64,000 nucleotides of DNA, taken from contig PUFA01000162.1 of NCBI GenBank assembly GCA_003508835.1, positions 2,046,001 to 2,110,000 of the forward strand, written 5' to 3'. A model generated the notes under the pieces. That model had not been told where the DNA came from. It worked only from the letters and a program-made list of their open reading frames with translations, and made no database searches. Position numbers and translations under genes: made by a program. This document shows, one piece after another, positions 12,401 through 23,087 of the stretch (positions within the stretch are counted from its first letter, which is position 1; every line of letters begins with the position of its first letter). Source of the stretch: Eonycteris spelaea (taxonomy: Eukaryota; Chordata; Mammalia; Chiroptera; Pteropodidae).

Positions 12401-13384
12401 TTCTCTTTTCCCATCTAACTACAATTCTATAAATTTAACAATATAAAACCATTAAATTTAATAACATGTGAAACTGACAATGTGATAGAATGGTATTTTA
12501 TTTTTTTTCTTTGAGTAAAGCCAACACATTTTCTCACACATGTTTATCTCTTGAAAAATTCATAGCCCCTGTGGCACTGTAGTGTCTAGTGGATAAAGCA
12601 ACTTTGATTTGAACTATTTCAAAGGACACTTAGCATTAAACCATTTTGAGTGCATTGTTCAGCACTGCAAGTGAGTGAGTCAAAACATGAAGAAAAAATT
12701 TTGTGCTTAGGAAAAATAATCTATCTAACATCCAAGAACCTAAGAAGTCTGTGTGAGAGCATCTGAGGTGTGAGATGGGGTAGGACACAGGAAAATCACA
12801 AACTAATATATCTCTTTGTTATCTTCTGTGGCCTACTCAGATTTAACTCAGCAAACATGTGAGTATTTATTTGGGGTAAAAAATACTTTTCTAATATTCA
12901 TTTTTGCTATTTAGTTTTATAAATTTTAAGAAGGATTAGCCATTGACTTATTTCTTCATTTATTTATTTATGAAAACTGACTGCACACCTACTGTGTTCA
13001 GGTTAGAGAAGGTTATCTCTCCTCTAGAAGAGGATTACCATACCTATACATAGAAAGCATACTCTCATGTCAACATGCACATTCAGATGAACATTCTTGT
13101 CTTGAGTCATAATTCAACTCAGTCACTCTCAAATACTATTTATTTGCTTATTTGCTTTATGGTGTTCATTTGAATGGTGTTTGGGTTGTCATTTGCTTTC
13201 CTGAGCTGTTCTTGACAGCCTCTAGTAATGAAGACTATTGTATGGGCTAATTTTAAAAACTACTTCTAACATGCTTTTTAGAAAATTTAAGTCAGAGTTT
13301 GTGATATCTTTTGAAACAATTACTTTAGTAAAAATTTTATTTTCCCCTAATTGTTTTTCAGTATAATTTTTGGCTCTACAGAGA
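12401..13384. other. No gene recognised
   Basis: AT-rich intergenic sequence with only short frames. Confidence 0.5.
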
Positions 13385-13600
13385 TAAGAACATGATTTAG
13401 GTTCAAAACATGACTACAGATGTATATGAACTTGAGCCACATCTCACTTGATTTGTAGTTTCTTTATAAGTAAAATGGAAAGAAAAATATCTAGTCCATA
13501 GGACTATTGAAACTATTATATAGATAGCATATGTCTCATTGAGCCCAGAGCTCAATAAATGGTAGCCAGGATTGCAATGTTATTAATGGCAATGTTTGGC
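13385..13600 (+). mobile_element. MIR SINE, decayed
   Basis: Ends in 'GAGCCCAGAGCTCAATAAAT', a MIR-type tail, preceded by the 'TTTCTTTATAAGTAAAATGG' stretch. Confidence 0.6.
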
Positions 13601-13694
13601 ACTGAAAAATAATGTCATACATATCTATTTTCCTCTTAACGAGCTGTTAAGCTAAACTCGAAGGGATTTCCATTGTTTTGCTTACTTTTGATTT

Positions 13695-14110
13695 TACTTT
13701 GGTACTATAGAGTCATCAGTTCATAGTTCCCTTCATGTCATTTTTCCTTTCAAAAATCTTCAGTGATTTGCAACATCTTATGGAATAAACATCACTTTCC
13801 CAAGGCTGATGTTTTATGACCTTTGGCAAAACCACGTTGCTTGCTCTTCTCCAAATTCACTCTGCATAATTTCCATGCACCTTCATCAGACTGTTCCCTC
13901 CACACTAAGGCTCTTCATCTTGTAGTTTCCACCTATTCCTGCCTCTTGAGATGTCGAAATTTTATTAGTTCTTTGATCGTCCCAGTTTCAAAAACCTTAC
14001 CCAATTGCCTCCTTCTTCACAACCTCTGTAGTTATTTTTCTGCAGGTTGTTTTATGGCATGTGGCTCTTTTATACTACATGTTACTGTAATTTATATAAC
14101 CTGAGTTTCA
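13695..14110 (+). mobile_element. LINE-2 3' region
   Basis: 'CATGCACCTTCATCAGACTG' followed by TTCCCTCCACACTAAGGCTCTTC is the conserved stretch near the end of L2 ORF2. The 93-aa open frame over it is a chance frame within the repeat. Confidence 0.55.
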
Positions 14111-14799
14111 TTGTTCCTTCTCCTGACCTCCTGTAGTAGCTTACCTCTTATAAGTATGTCTAGGAGTCCACCAAAGTCATCAACAGGAGTTCACAAAGGT
14201 ATCTGGTCTGTTACCACATAGATTTGGCAGTTGTATTCCTTTTATTCTGGTTCAGTCTTACATTTGTGGATACCGTGAAGTTCACCATTGCCATGTCTTT
14301 TGCTACTTCTACCCAGTAGAGTAACTAGGTGCTTTGGTTTCTGCCTTCTCTCCTCCCCCGCTGTGGCCTTCCCAGTTCCACCTCTGCCACCCATAAAACA
14401 TGATGAGATTGTAAAATGGGAATGAACACCTCTCTCTCCTCTTTTTTACACTAGAGCCTTAAGAACCTAGGAGATTTTAATTCTTTTTTTCTTAAAGTTT
14501 TTCTGGCTTCATTGTCATAGGACTCAGTCCAAAGTTCCCGAAGGCTGGGCCAGGAGATAAACTGACCTAGCAACCACCCTGTTGCAATCCACACAACCCC
14601 TTCCTTCAGACAGCTAAGTCTTTGTTACTGATTAAGGGCTTGCTACTTCTCCCATTAGATTGTGCCACTGTTCAACAAGATTCTAAGAGATCTTCTCTGC
14701 TATATCAGTTTTCCAGACTTATCCAGACATTCTTGAACCCAAACTTTAGGAATAACTAAGGCTTCTTCTGACATCTTCACTCTATGTTTACCTCCTATG

Positions 14800-14900
14800 A
14801 GCATGACTGGATTGTGAGCTTCCCTAGAACAGAGTTCATGTCTACAGGGCCTAGAACATAGTAAGTTATCAATAAATGTTTCTTTGATAAATGAATTAAT
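14800..14900 (+). mobile_element. LINE-2 3' end
   Basis: 'TGGATTGTGAGCTTCCCTAG' through 'TCAATAAATGTTTCTTTGAT' is a typical L2 tail. Confidence 0.65.
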
Positions 14901-14919
14901 AAGTGAAAATAGTAACAGC

Positions 14920-15017
14920 TAATATTTACTGAGTGCTAGATATGGTTTCTAGTACATTATATTTATTAGCTTATTTAATCATCATTGATTAAACTCTGTA
15001 AGAAGGCATTATTATTA
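14920..15017 (-). mobile_element. MIR SINE, 3' half (split copy)
   Basis: Antisense MIR 3' part ('CTAATATTTACTGAGTGCTA' ... 'ATTATTATTATTTTAATG'). The continuation of the same MIR resumes at 15495 after an insertion. Confidence 0.7.
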
Positions 15018-15490
15018 TTTTAATGTGGGACCCAATATCTTCCATTGGCCCTGCAGATCCACTCTCCACCCTTCTCCACCTGCTTTTTGCCTCAGGAGGT
15101 TGACTCATGTAGACTGCCTCAGTGGGGCTCCCCTTTCTCTCTGGTTTGTGTGGGTTTGGCCATTGGGAGGCACTGGTAGGAGATCAGGGTGAGAGAAGAG
15201 AGAGGGGTAATTTGCTCATCCCTTCTTTATAATGTTTCTTTGCACAGATTGGGACCCTGCTTTGAAAGTCACAGCTCTTCTCAAGAGGGCTTTCATCTCA
15301 GGAGGTCTTATACTCTCTCCCCTCCCTTTTTATTCATATTAGGGTTGGTACTATCCCACTCTTAGTAGGACTAAGTCCCACACTATCTGGGGTGTTTCCC
15401 CCTTGCCTCTGTAAATAATCCACTTGTTAAATCTTCTAATTATATTATATCAAATATGACCTCCATATCTTTCTGGGACTCCGAGTGTAA
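15018..15490. mobile_element. Repeat inserted into a MIR, family not assigned
   Basis: About 470 bp, starting TGGGACCCAATATCT and ending TTTCTGGGACTCCGAG, with 'GGTTTGTGTGGGTTTGGCCA' inside. The order resembles a dispersed mammalian repeat I cannot name. Its ends are set by the MIR break on each side. Confidence 0.55.
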
Positions 15491-15494
15491 ACTA

Positions 15495-15615
15495 TGTTAC
15501 TAATGAGGAAACTGAGGCTCACAATGATTAAGGAAGTTCCTCAAGATCACTATACTAAAAAGGATGACATAGAGGTTTGTATGCAAGTCTGCAGCTTTAA
15601 CTACCACACAGTGCA
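15495..15615 (-). mobile_element. MIR SINE, 5' half (split copy)
   Basis: 'AATGAGGAAACTGAGGCTCA' through 'GTCTGCAGCTTTAACTACCA' continues the antisense MIR from 14920-15017. Confidence 0.75.
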
Positions 15616-15639
15616 TACACAGAAGAACTACATTTGAAT

Positions 15640-15895
15640 GCTAGGAGGCAGTGAGGCACAGTGGATAAGTGCATTGCCATTTTAGTCATAAAGATCTGGG
15701 TTCCAAACAGGCTTCGTAACCTAGTTAGAATATAACCTTGGGCAAATTATTTTGCCTCTCTAAGATTCAGCTTCTAAATTTGTGAAAGGGGAATGTACTA
15801 TCTATCTTAGAATTAATATAAGGCTTACGGTAATGAGCTAATTTATGTAAAGTGCCAGTATACTATCTGACATGTAATAAAGACAATAATTATCA
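15640..15895 (+). mobile_element. MIR SINE, near full length
   Basis: 'GAGGCACAGTGGATAAGTGC', 'AAAGATCTGGGTTCCAAACA', 'CCTTGGGCAAATTATTTTGC' and the 3' tail occur in MIR order. Confidence 0.8.
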
Positions 15896-16985
15896 TAAAA
15901 ACTATTGCTAAGGTGATTATTTGAACTATGGAGAACTTGAGAAAAGTTTCATATGAGATACCTTTATTCACAATGCTTATATTCTGATGGAGACAAACAC
16001 ATGAATAGTAATAATCATAATCGTAGTAATAAAATAGAAAGAATGATAGTGATAGAAAATAATAGACAACTTGATGGTTAAAACAGTTAGATATTGGAAC
16101 TAAAGGGATTCAAGGACAGAAAAAAAAACTCATGGTTAAAAGTAAACAGGCCAGACTTCATTTTATGTTTCTTCAGTTCTCTCTTATGCTTATATTCTTG
16201 CATTGGCCATCTTGCTGGTAATTCAAACATATCCCAGGCAATGTGGTTTCAACCAATGAACAGGAATCAGTGGGCTTCATTATGAACCTCATCCTGGTTT
16301 TAACTCTTGTGACAATGACCATTGCTTCTGGAGGGGCCTAGCTGCTCTAGTGGAATTAGATTGGTGGGGGCAAGAAGGGCCGATATGCTGGCTTGAGAAC
16401 ATCTTTGGCTGCACTCTTAAAAACAAAATCTATCTTTTCAGGGAGGACTACACAGTGTATTTGCATGATAGCTTCACAACTCGAACCAAAACTGTTTAAA
16501 AAGATGCTAGTAAGTGAAAAAAAGAAGTCTTAACTCTGAGCTCTGAAGAGAGATGGGCAATGCAAACCAAATAATGAGTGCCTTTTATAGAAACAAATAT
16601 CTCAAGTGTACATCTAAACGATGGCAAGATGTGCAAATACATGACATGCACGTGCTTTCCACCCCTCACCCCATCAAAACTGGAGATGGTCTCAGAATCT
16701 CTGAACACAACATTGGAAGTCGCCTTCACTCATTTGATTGGAATTATACAAAAGATAGTTTGTCTGTTATTGTTTTGTGGAAAGGAGGATCCTACCTTCC
16801 ACATCATATCACTGTCATCTAGTATTTACCATTGATTATAAACCAAATGGACTGGTGTGAGTTTAATTATTAATGCCATTGTGAATATTTTATTAGTAAG
16901 TCAGTATTTTTAGTTAGAAATGTAAATTTAGAATGTTAGCTATATTCTGAATTATGAATTTTATCCTTATTTATATTGCCTATGA
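15896..16985. other. No gene recognised
   Basis: Mixed AT-rich DNA. Overlapping open frames of 77-89 codons at 16496-16835 lie on both strands, have no recognisable domain and show no consistent coding frame. Confidence 0.5.
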
Positions 16986-16989
16986 GGAC

Positions 16990-17480
16990 TGTCTCAGTTA
17001 ATTTTTGCTGTGTAACGAAGCATTCCAAAATTGAGTGACTTAAAACAACAGTCATTTGATTTGTTCATGGTTCTGTGGGTCAGCAGTTTAGGCTCAGTTC
17101 TGCTGGGATGAGTGTTTGTTCCTCGTTTTATTGGCTAGGCTCACTTATATTTGACATCAGCTAAGAGGTGATGATCTTATTTACACGTCTAGCTGTTGGC
17201 AGAGACAATGGAGGTAACTAACTGGGTTATGTCCCAATTATCATCCAGCAGGATAGAATGGGCTCATTCTCATGGTGGTAGCCACAATATTCTCAAGAGC
17301 AGCAAGTCCCAGTGCATGAGCACTTTTCAAGTCTCAGCTTATGTCACATTTGCTATTGTCCCATTGGCCACAGCTACTCACATGGTTAAGTCCAGAGTCA
17401 GTGGGAGAAGGGATTTCCCAAAGGCATAAATACAAAAGGGAACTATTTGGGGGACTTTTGCAAATAATCTACCACAGAGA
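16990..17480 (-). mobile_element. LTR-type repeat (MLT1-like), antisense
   Basis: 'TGTAACGAAGCATTCCAAAA' then 'GACTTAAAACAACAGTCATT' and 'GGTTCTGTGGGTCAGCAGTT' follow the antisense end of MaLR/MLT-type LTRs. The right end 'CAAATAATCTACCACAG' closes it. Confidence 0.5.
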
Positions 17481-17629
17481 CATAATTCTAAAATGATAAT
17501 ATATAGTAATAAAACAATATGCTTACAGTATTCACATAATTTTTAAAATTATTTAAATTTAAATGAAATATTATCTTAATTATTATCTCTATAAAAATAT
17601 ATATTTAATTTTAATAATCACCCTAGGAA

Positions 17630-17720
17630 GGTATTACTCTTATCTCCATGTTACACATGAAGATATTGAGAATTAGAGAAGTTGTAGAATTTGCCTGATG
17701 TCACCATAGCTAAGGAAATA
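17630..17720 (-). mobile_element. MIR fragment
   Basis: 'ATCTCCATGTTACACATGAA' followed by a decayed antisense MIR core. Confidence 0.5.
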
Positions 17721-18844
17721 ACATTTAAAGAGCTCTCAGGATATATTAATTTAATGAGTATAAAGGTCCTGGCATGGGGCCTCCCAAAGTGTTCAATGAG
17801 TATATAAACACTATATTAACATTATATCAATAGTAATAATTGAACATGAGAGGTTTTTTTCATTTTAAAAGTTAGAGCATTTATAGCTATAAAACCAAGA
17901 ATTAACTAACATTAAATTTCCCATTGTAGGTATCTTTATTGGTTGGTTCTATATCTTGCTTTAACTGGAACTGATTGCAAATGCAATCAAAACTCTATTT
18001 TTCAGAGGTGTCATATAACTTTGCTCACTAGTTAATAATCAAAACTTTTCAAGTATCATTCATTAAGCCATTTCATTAAATCTGAAGGTACATTACCAAA
18101 ATACTAAATGATCAAATAATCTCTGCTTTGTTTTTTCCAATGGTGACAAAAGGATATCTTTATCAAATGTCTGTGGATATAATTTATTATTTATTTAAAG
18201 TAAAAGAGTTAATGTGAGGGAGCTTAAATTCCACATATTGATTATATATCACTTCCATATTAATCACATGTTAAGAAAAGAATAAAACTCTGGTAATCCT
18301 GTTTAAAAATGAATCTTCAAAGTGATATCTTAAGGAAATGAGAAATGGGTTTATGCTACACTTACTAACATTCTTCCATGTTTCTAAATGGAGTTCAAGG
18401 AAATATTAAATGTCACATCTATTAAAATGATAAATCTCAGATTTCAGTTCAGTGTGAATGTCTCATTAATTCTTTGGTTAGAATTAACTTGAAATCAAAG
18501 AAAGAATAAGGCACAATATAAGGACTAGAGTTCTCTAGTTCTTTGAAACTGTTAGACAAGAATAGCAGAGAAGTGGAGACAGGCAATCTTGACAGGAAGT
18601 CCAATGGGCCTTTTCTTCTCAGTGCTACCTTTGTCTTTATACCTAACTTTATCTTATCAGTCAGTCCCTTAAGTTATTGATACAATAAGATGCAAACTAC
18701 TTCTCTTCTCTTCTCAAGTGCTTATCAAAAGTGGATGCAAATTAAGAAAAAAAACATGGATAAAGATAATTGGAAATATAATTTTGAAATTTAACTTTAG
18801 CATCAGTTTGTTCAAGTGGATCTTAATGACGAGAAATTTCTTTT

Positions 18845-19012
18845 GTCAATTCTGGAAATACTTTTGGTCGTTACAATTTTGGGTGAAAGGGTGTTACTGG
18901 CATCTAGTTGGTAGAGGCCGGAGATGTTGCAAAACATCCCACAATGCACAGGACAGGCCTCTACAACAAAGAATTACACAGCCCCCAAAGTCAGTAGGGC
19001 TGAGTTTGATAA
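18845..19012 (+). mobile_element. MER20 (hAT-Charlie, non-autonomous)
   Basis: 'TTACTGGCATCTAGTTGGTA', 'AACATCCCACAATGCACAGG' and 'CTACAACAAAGAATTACACA' match the MER20 order. A second copy in opposite orientation is at 50157-50390. Confidence 0.8.
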
Positions 19013-19121
19013 AATGATGATTTATATAACGTGAATGTTATACTAGTTCTAATTTCTTAAACAATCTAAATATATAGCTATTGATGTAGATGGCTGTCTC
19101 TGAGAGATATTTTAGAAAGAA

Positions 19122-19187
19122 TGTGTGTGTATACATATGTGTGTATACATACATACACATGCATACATGCATGCATACATACATACC
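19122..19187. repeat. Compound TG/TACA microsatellite
   Basis: TG units, then mixed TATACATA and CATA units with GCATACATGCATGC. Alternating purine-pyrimidine. Confidence 0.9.
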
Positions 19188-19547
19188 TGCAGGGGATTCA
19201 ATTACATTATTTCTAAAATCCATTGAATTGTGAAATGCTATGCTTCCCATTTATTTTACTCTCTTGGGGGATGACATACAGAAAAATCCCAAGGAATTAA
19301 TTAAAAGTATCAAATATGAAACCTAACATTTATAATGCACGTCTTAGGACAGCACATTACATCGGTGAGAGGGCTGCTGCTGATCTCCATACTATGCGTA
19401 AGTAGAGTGAAGTCTGAGGGTAAGGGAAGGGTGTAGGAAGGCAGACTTTCCAGGTTTTTCTGGATACTATTTATTAGTAAAGCTTAGTCATTTTATTTGT
19501 GATAGATATATATTTAAAAAGTGGAAGTTCAATAATTTTTAAAAGAT

Positions 19548-19670
19548 CACTTATAATTTGTTATCTTAATTGAGGTGATGGTTTAATGGGTGTATATATC
19601 TGTCAAAAATCATTAGATCATACAATTTTAATGCATACAGTTTATTGTCTCTAAATTAGTCCTCAATTAT
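19548..19670 (+). mobile_element. LINE-1 3' tail fragment
   Basis: 'GGTGTATATATCTGTCAAAA' and the following ATCATTAGATCATACAATTTTAATGC are decayed forms of the common L1M 3' terminal sequence. Confidence 0.55.
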
Positions 19671-19689
19671 ATTGTAAAAATACAACATA

Positions 19690-20395
19690 CATTAAGATAC
19701 TCTCACTGTGAAAAGTTTAAACAATGTATATCTTATAAAACATGACAATTCTTTACTCCTCACTCCCATTCTCCTTCCCCAAGGTAACTACTGTTAACAG
19801 TTTGATCTAAATCTAAATACATATACATTTATTTTACACATATGTAAAATTGATCCTGGAAATAAAATTCCAAATTTTTGCTAGTTTTTTTTTTTTAATG
19901 TTTTGGTGGTCTTCCTAGAGGTATACCTCAATCTTTTTTGATAGCTATATAGCATATCGTAATGTGACAGTACATCAATTATTTAATCTCTTATTTACAC
20001 TAATTTTATTCACTTTTACAAACAGCAAAAACAATCTTTGTATATGCACAGGAATCATTTCTATAAATTTAATTTTTAGAAGTAGGATTGCTGAGTACAA
20101 GCAAATACATACTTAAAATTTGGATGGCTACTGCTAAATTGCTCGCTACAAAAGACTTTAACAACGTATACTCTCATGAATATTTGGGAGAGGCCATTTA
20201 TCACAACTTTGATAATAAAGAGTATTTTTGTTATTACATTTTGCCAATTTGATAGGCAAAAATAAATTTTATTAGTGAAGATAAATCTTTTTGTTTTTTC
20301 ATTTTATATTGGAATTTTGATATTTTTATTGATGTTTAGAAACTTTTTACATGTTATAGATACCAACTCTTTTATGTATTTACAAAATATTGTCT
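19690..20395 (-). mobile_element. Old LINE-1 fragment (L1ME-like)
   Basis: 'AGAAGTAGGATTGCTGAGTA', 'AATTTGGATGGCTACTGCTA' and 'TTGCCAATTTGATAGGCAAA' are recognisable antisense L1ME landmarks in the right order. Confidence 0.6.
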
Positions 20396-20404
20396 AATTA
20401 AATA

Positions 20405-20975
20405 GAGTTTTATGATATGACCAAGCACTACTGACTGTATACCCAAAAGAATTGAAGGCAGAGACTTGAATAGATATTTGTGTACTAATGTTCATAGCAG
20501 CCTTATTCACAGTAGCCGGAATGTGGAAGCAACTTGAGTGTCCACCAACAAATGAGCACATAAACAAAAGGTGATATACACATATAGTGGAATGTTATTC
20601 AGCCTTTAAAAAGATGAAAATTCTGATATATGTTACAATGATGATAAACCTTGAGGGACATTATTCTAAGTGAAATAAGCCAATATAAAGGAAAAATACT
20701 GTATGATTCCACCAACAACAGGTATCTAGAGTAGCCAAATTCATAAACCTAGAAAGTAGAATGGTGGTTGCCAGAGAGGTTGGGGAGAGGTAAAAATGGG
20801 GAGTAATTATTTAATGGGTATAGAGTTTTAGTTTGGAAAGTTGAAAAAGAGATAGATGCTACCTTAGTGACGGTGGCACAATGTGAGTGTACTTAATGTC
20901 ACTGAACTATACACTTAAAAATGGTTAAAATAGCACATTTTGTGGTTTTTTGTATGTTACTATATGTAAAAAAGT
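20405..20975 (+). mobile_element. LINE-1 3' end (L1MB-like)
   Basis: Clear L1M order: 'ATACCCAAAAGAATTGAAGG', 'TTCATAGCAGCCTTATTCAC', 'GTGGAATGTTATTCAGCCTT', 'AATACTGTATGATTCCACCA', 'GAATGGTGGTTGCCAGAGAG', 'CACTGAACTATACACTTAAA'. One of the best preserved repeats in the window. Confidence 0.85.
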
Positions 20976-21120
20976 GGGGAACACATCTATATAAATATGC
21001 CGTATTTGAATAAATAGATACACATGTGTTTAAAATATACACTACATAAATATTTTTTCCTAATCTGTTAACATTAATTCTCCCTCCAGTAATTTGGAAT
21101 GCTACTTTTACAATAAACGA

Positions 21121-21452
21121 TACAGTTGACCCTTGAACAGTGTGAGTTTGAACTGTACAGGTTCAGTTATACAAAGACTTTTTCTAATAAATACTGTTAA
21201 TATATTTTCTCATGATTTTCTTAATAACATTTTTCTAGCTAACTTTATTGTAAGAATACAATCTGTAATACGTATAGCATACAAAATATGTATTAATTTA
21301 CTATTGATGTTACTGGTAAGGCTTCCAGTCATCAGTAGGCTATTAGTAGTTAAATTTTGAGGGAGTCAAAAGTTATATGTGGATTTTCAAATGTGTGGGG
21401 ATTTAGTATCCCTAATCTCCCTCCACCCCACTTTGTTCAAGGGTGAACTATA
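21121..21452 (+). mobile_element. Tigger2-like DNA transposon (TcMar), internally deleted
   Basis: Terminal inverted repeats CAGTTGACCCTTGAAC at the left and GTTCAAGGGTGAACTA at the right, with TA at both edges. The interior 'ATTGTAAGAATACAATCTGT' and 'GGTAAGGCTTCCAGTCATCA' fit the Tigger2 family. 332 bp, no transposase. Confidence 0.85.
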
Positions 21453-21473
21453 AATATAAATATAAATATAAAT
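21451..21473. repeat. (AAATAT)n short tandem repeat
   Basis: Directly at the Tigger2 right edge. Confidence 0.85.
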
Positions 21474-21484
21474 CTGTTTCTAAA

Positions 21485-21960
21485 CTGTTTTCTGGTGCAT
21501 TTTTAAAATTATGCATCATATTGCTTTAATTACTATGGCTTTATAGTACACTTGATGGTTCATAGGACAGGACCACAGTTTTTATTGTTTTCAAATACTT
21601 TTAAACTATTTTTCTACAATATCTGTTTCATATGAAATTTTAAATTAACCCATTAACATTTTTAAATTAAGTTTATTAGGGTAACATTGGTTAACCCATT
21701 AACTTTTAAAAATATTGTTGGAATAACATTGAATTTACAGATAAATCTATCTTGGAAGATATATTTAAGTTCCAGGAAATTTTGATTAATCATACTGCTA
21801 TTTTTCTAAGTATAGAAGAATCAATTTTATTATTAAAAATTATTCACATTAATAAAATGTTTTATAATTTTTATGCCCTATACCTTCTCCAATTTTCTAT
21901 AATCTCTTACATACAGTATCTCATCAATAGTAGCAACTGAAAAACTGCTTACTCACATGC
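21485..21960 (-). mobile_element. Old LINE-1 ORF2-region fragment
   Basis: 'TTAATTACTATGGCTTTATA' and the later 'AACATTGAATTTACAGATAA' are decayed antisense L1 landmarks. Interrupted by the short insert at 21658-21690. Confidence 0.55.
21645..21703 (-). mobile_element. 33-bp L1 3'-end micro-insertion with 13-bp target duplication
   Basis: Direct repeats TTAACCCATTAAC at 21645-21657 and 21691-21703 flank 33 bp that match the extreme 3' end of the minus-strand L1 at 63445 (AAATTAAGTTTATTAGGGTA versus AAATTAAATTTATTGGGGTG). Confidence 0.75.
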
Positions 21961-22775
21961 TCCATGCTAATAAGCACTCTCTATTATGCATTATAATAAC
22001 TATTAAGTAATTTTGTTTTTATTGGATAAATGATTTAATTCTTATAAAGTAAAAATAGATTTTTTTTGTTCTCTAAGGAATGGAATAATGATAATTCAAA
22101 TGTATGATATGTTTTTCGATTACATAAGTACACAGATTTGGATTTTCAAAGTTAGCTCTGTCAGGGTACTCTGTTTCTTCAAGCAACTTATTTTAACCTA
22201 GTTTTCTGGTAAATGAATTTTCACACTCACAAGGATAAAACAGTCCTTATAGGAGAAGTAAAAAAAAAATTGTTAATTTTAAATATATATAAAACCCAGT
22301 GAGGAAACTGTATTACCACTTTATTAGTGTAATAGATACTATTTGATTGTTTTCAAATATCAACTTTGGAAACTTCCATGTTACTGTAAAATTTCCAGGC
22401 TATGGCAGTTTATTAAATCCTCAGTGCCTCCTAGGATGAAATTCTGTCCTTGGAGCATCATTCTGAAAGTCCTCCCCACATTGTATCTCCTAGCAAGATG
22501 TGGCCTTATCTTGCCTACACCATCCCTACCACCTTGTGATCCCCTGATAAAACAGTTACCTGTGATTTTCAGAGAACATGTTCAAAGAAGAATTCATTCA
22601 AATAGATTATGCTATTCAAAAAGTCTCTTCCTTTATTCAGATTTTTCATAAAGTATATATTATAGAAATTCAACTAATTTTAAAATTTGTTTGACAAGTT
22701 AATCTTTTGGTTTTAATAAAGTGTATATATTTCAAATCAGTTAATAGTTGATTTTGGCTTTCTGTAAGCAAATTC
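21961..22775. other. No gene recognised
   Basis: AT-rich. A 102-codon frame at 22343-22651 (+) has no recognisable domain. Confidence 0.5.
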
Positions 22776-22832
22776 CTCTCTCTCTCTCTCTCTCCCTCCT
22801 TCTCTGCCCTCTGTCACTCACACACACACACA
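22776..22832. repeat. (TC)n then (CA)n microsatellites
   Basis: TC units at 22776-22794 and CA units at 22816-22832. Confidence 0.9.
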
Positions 22833-22909
22833 GAACTTACTGCTTTTCCCTTTCTTTTATAGTATGATAGCCTTTTAGTTTTTTTCCCTTTGGTTTTGAG
22901 GTTAGTCGG

Positions 22910-23000
22910 TTGCTCTGTTTTACTCATTTCTGTATTCTCAGTGTGTATCAGAATATTTAGGACCTGTCAAAGAGTGAATAAAAATATTGAATGAAGTCAA
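22910..23000 (+). mobile_element. LINE-2 3' end
   Basis: Tail 'AAAGAGTGAATAAAAATATT' with the L2-type segment before it. Confidence 0.5.
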
Positions 23001-23087
23001 GTACATCTGCTCAGGTTACACAAACATTTATTTTTATTTTCCCTTTCAAAGGAAGAATGTGATTCCTGATATCTTTTTTCCTCGTTT

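Noticed and set aside
22343..22651. 102-codon plus-strand frame
   Set aside because: No domain or coding signature; unsupported by context.
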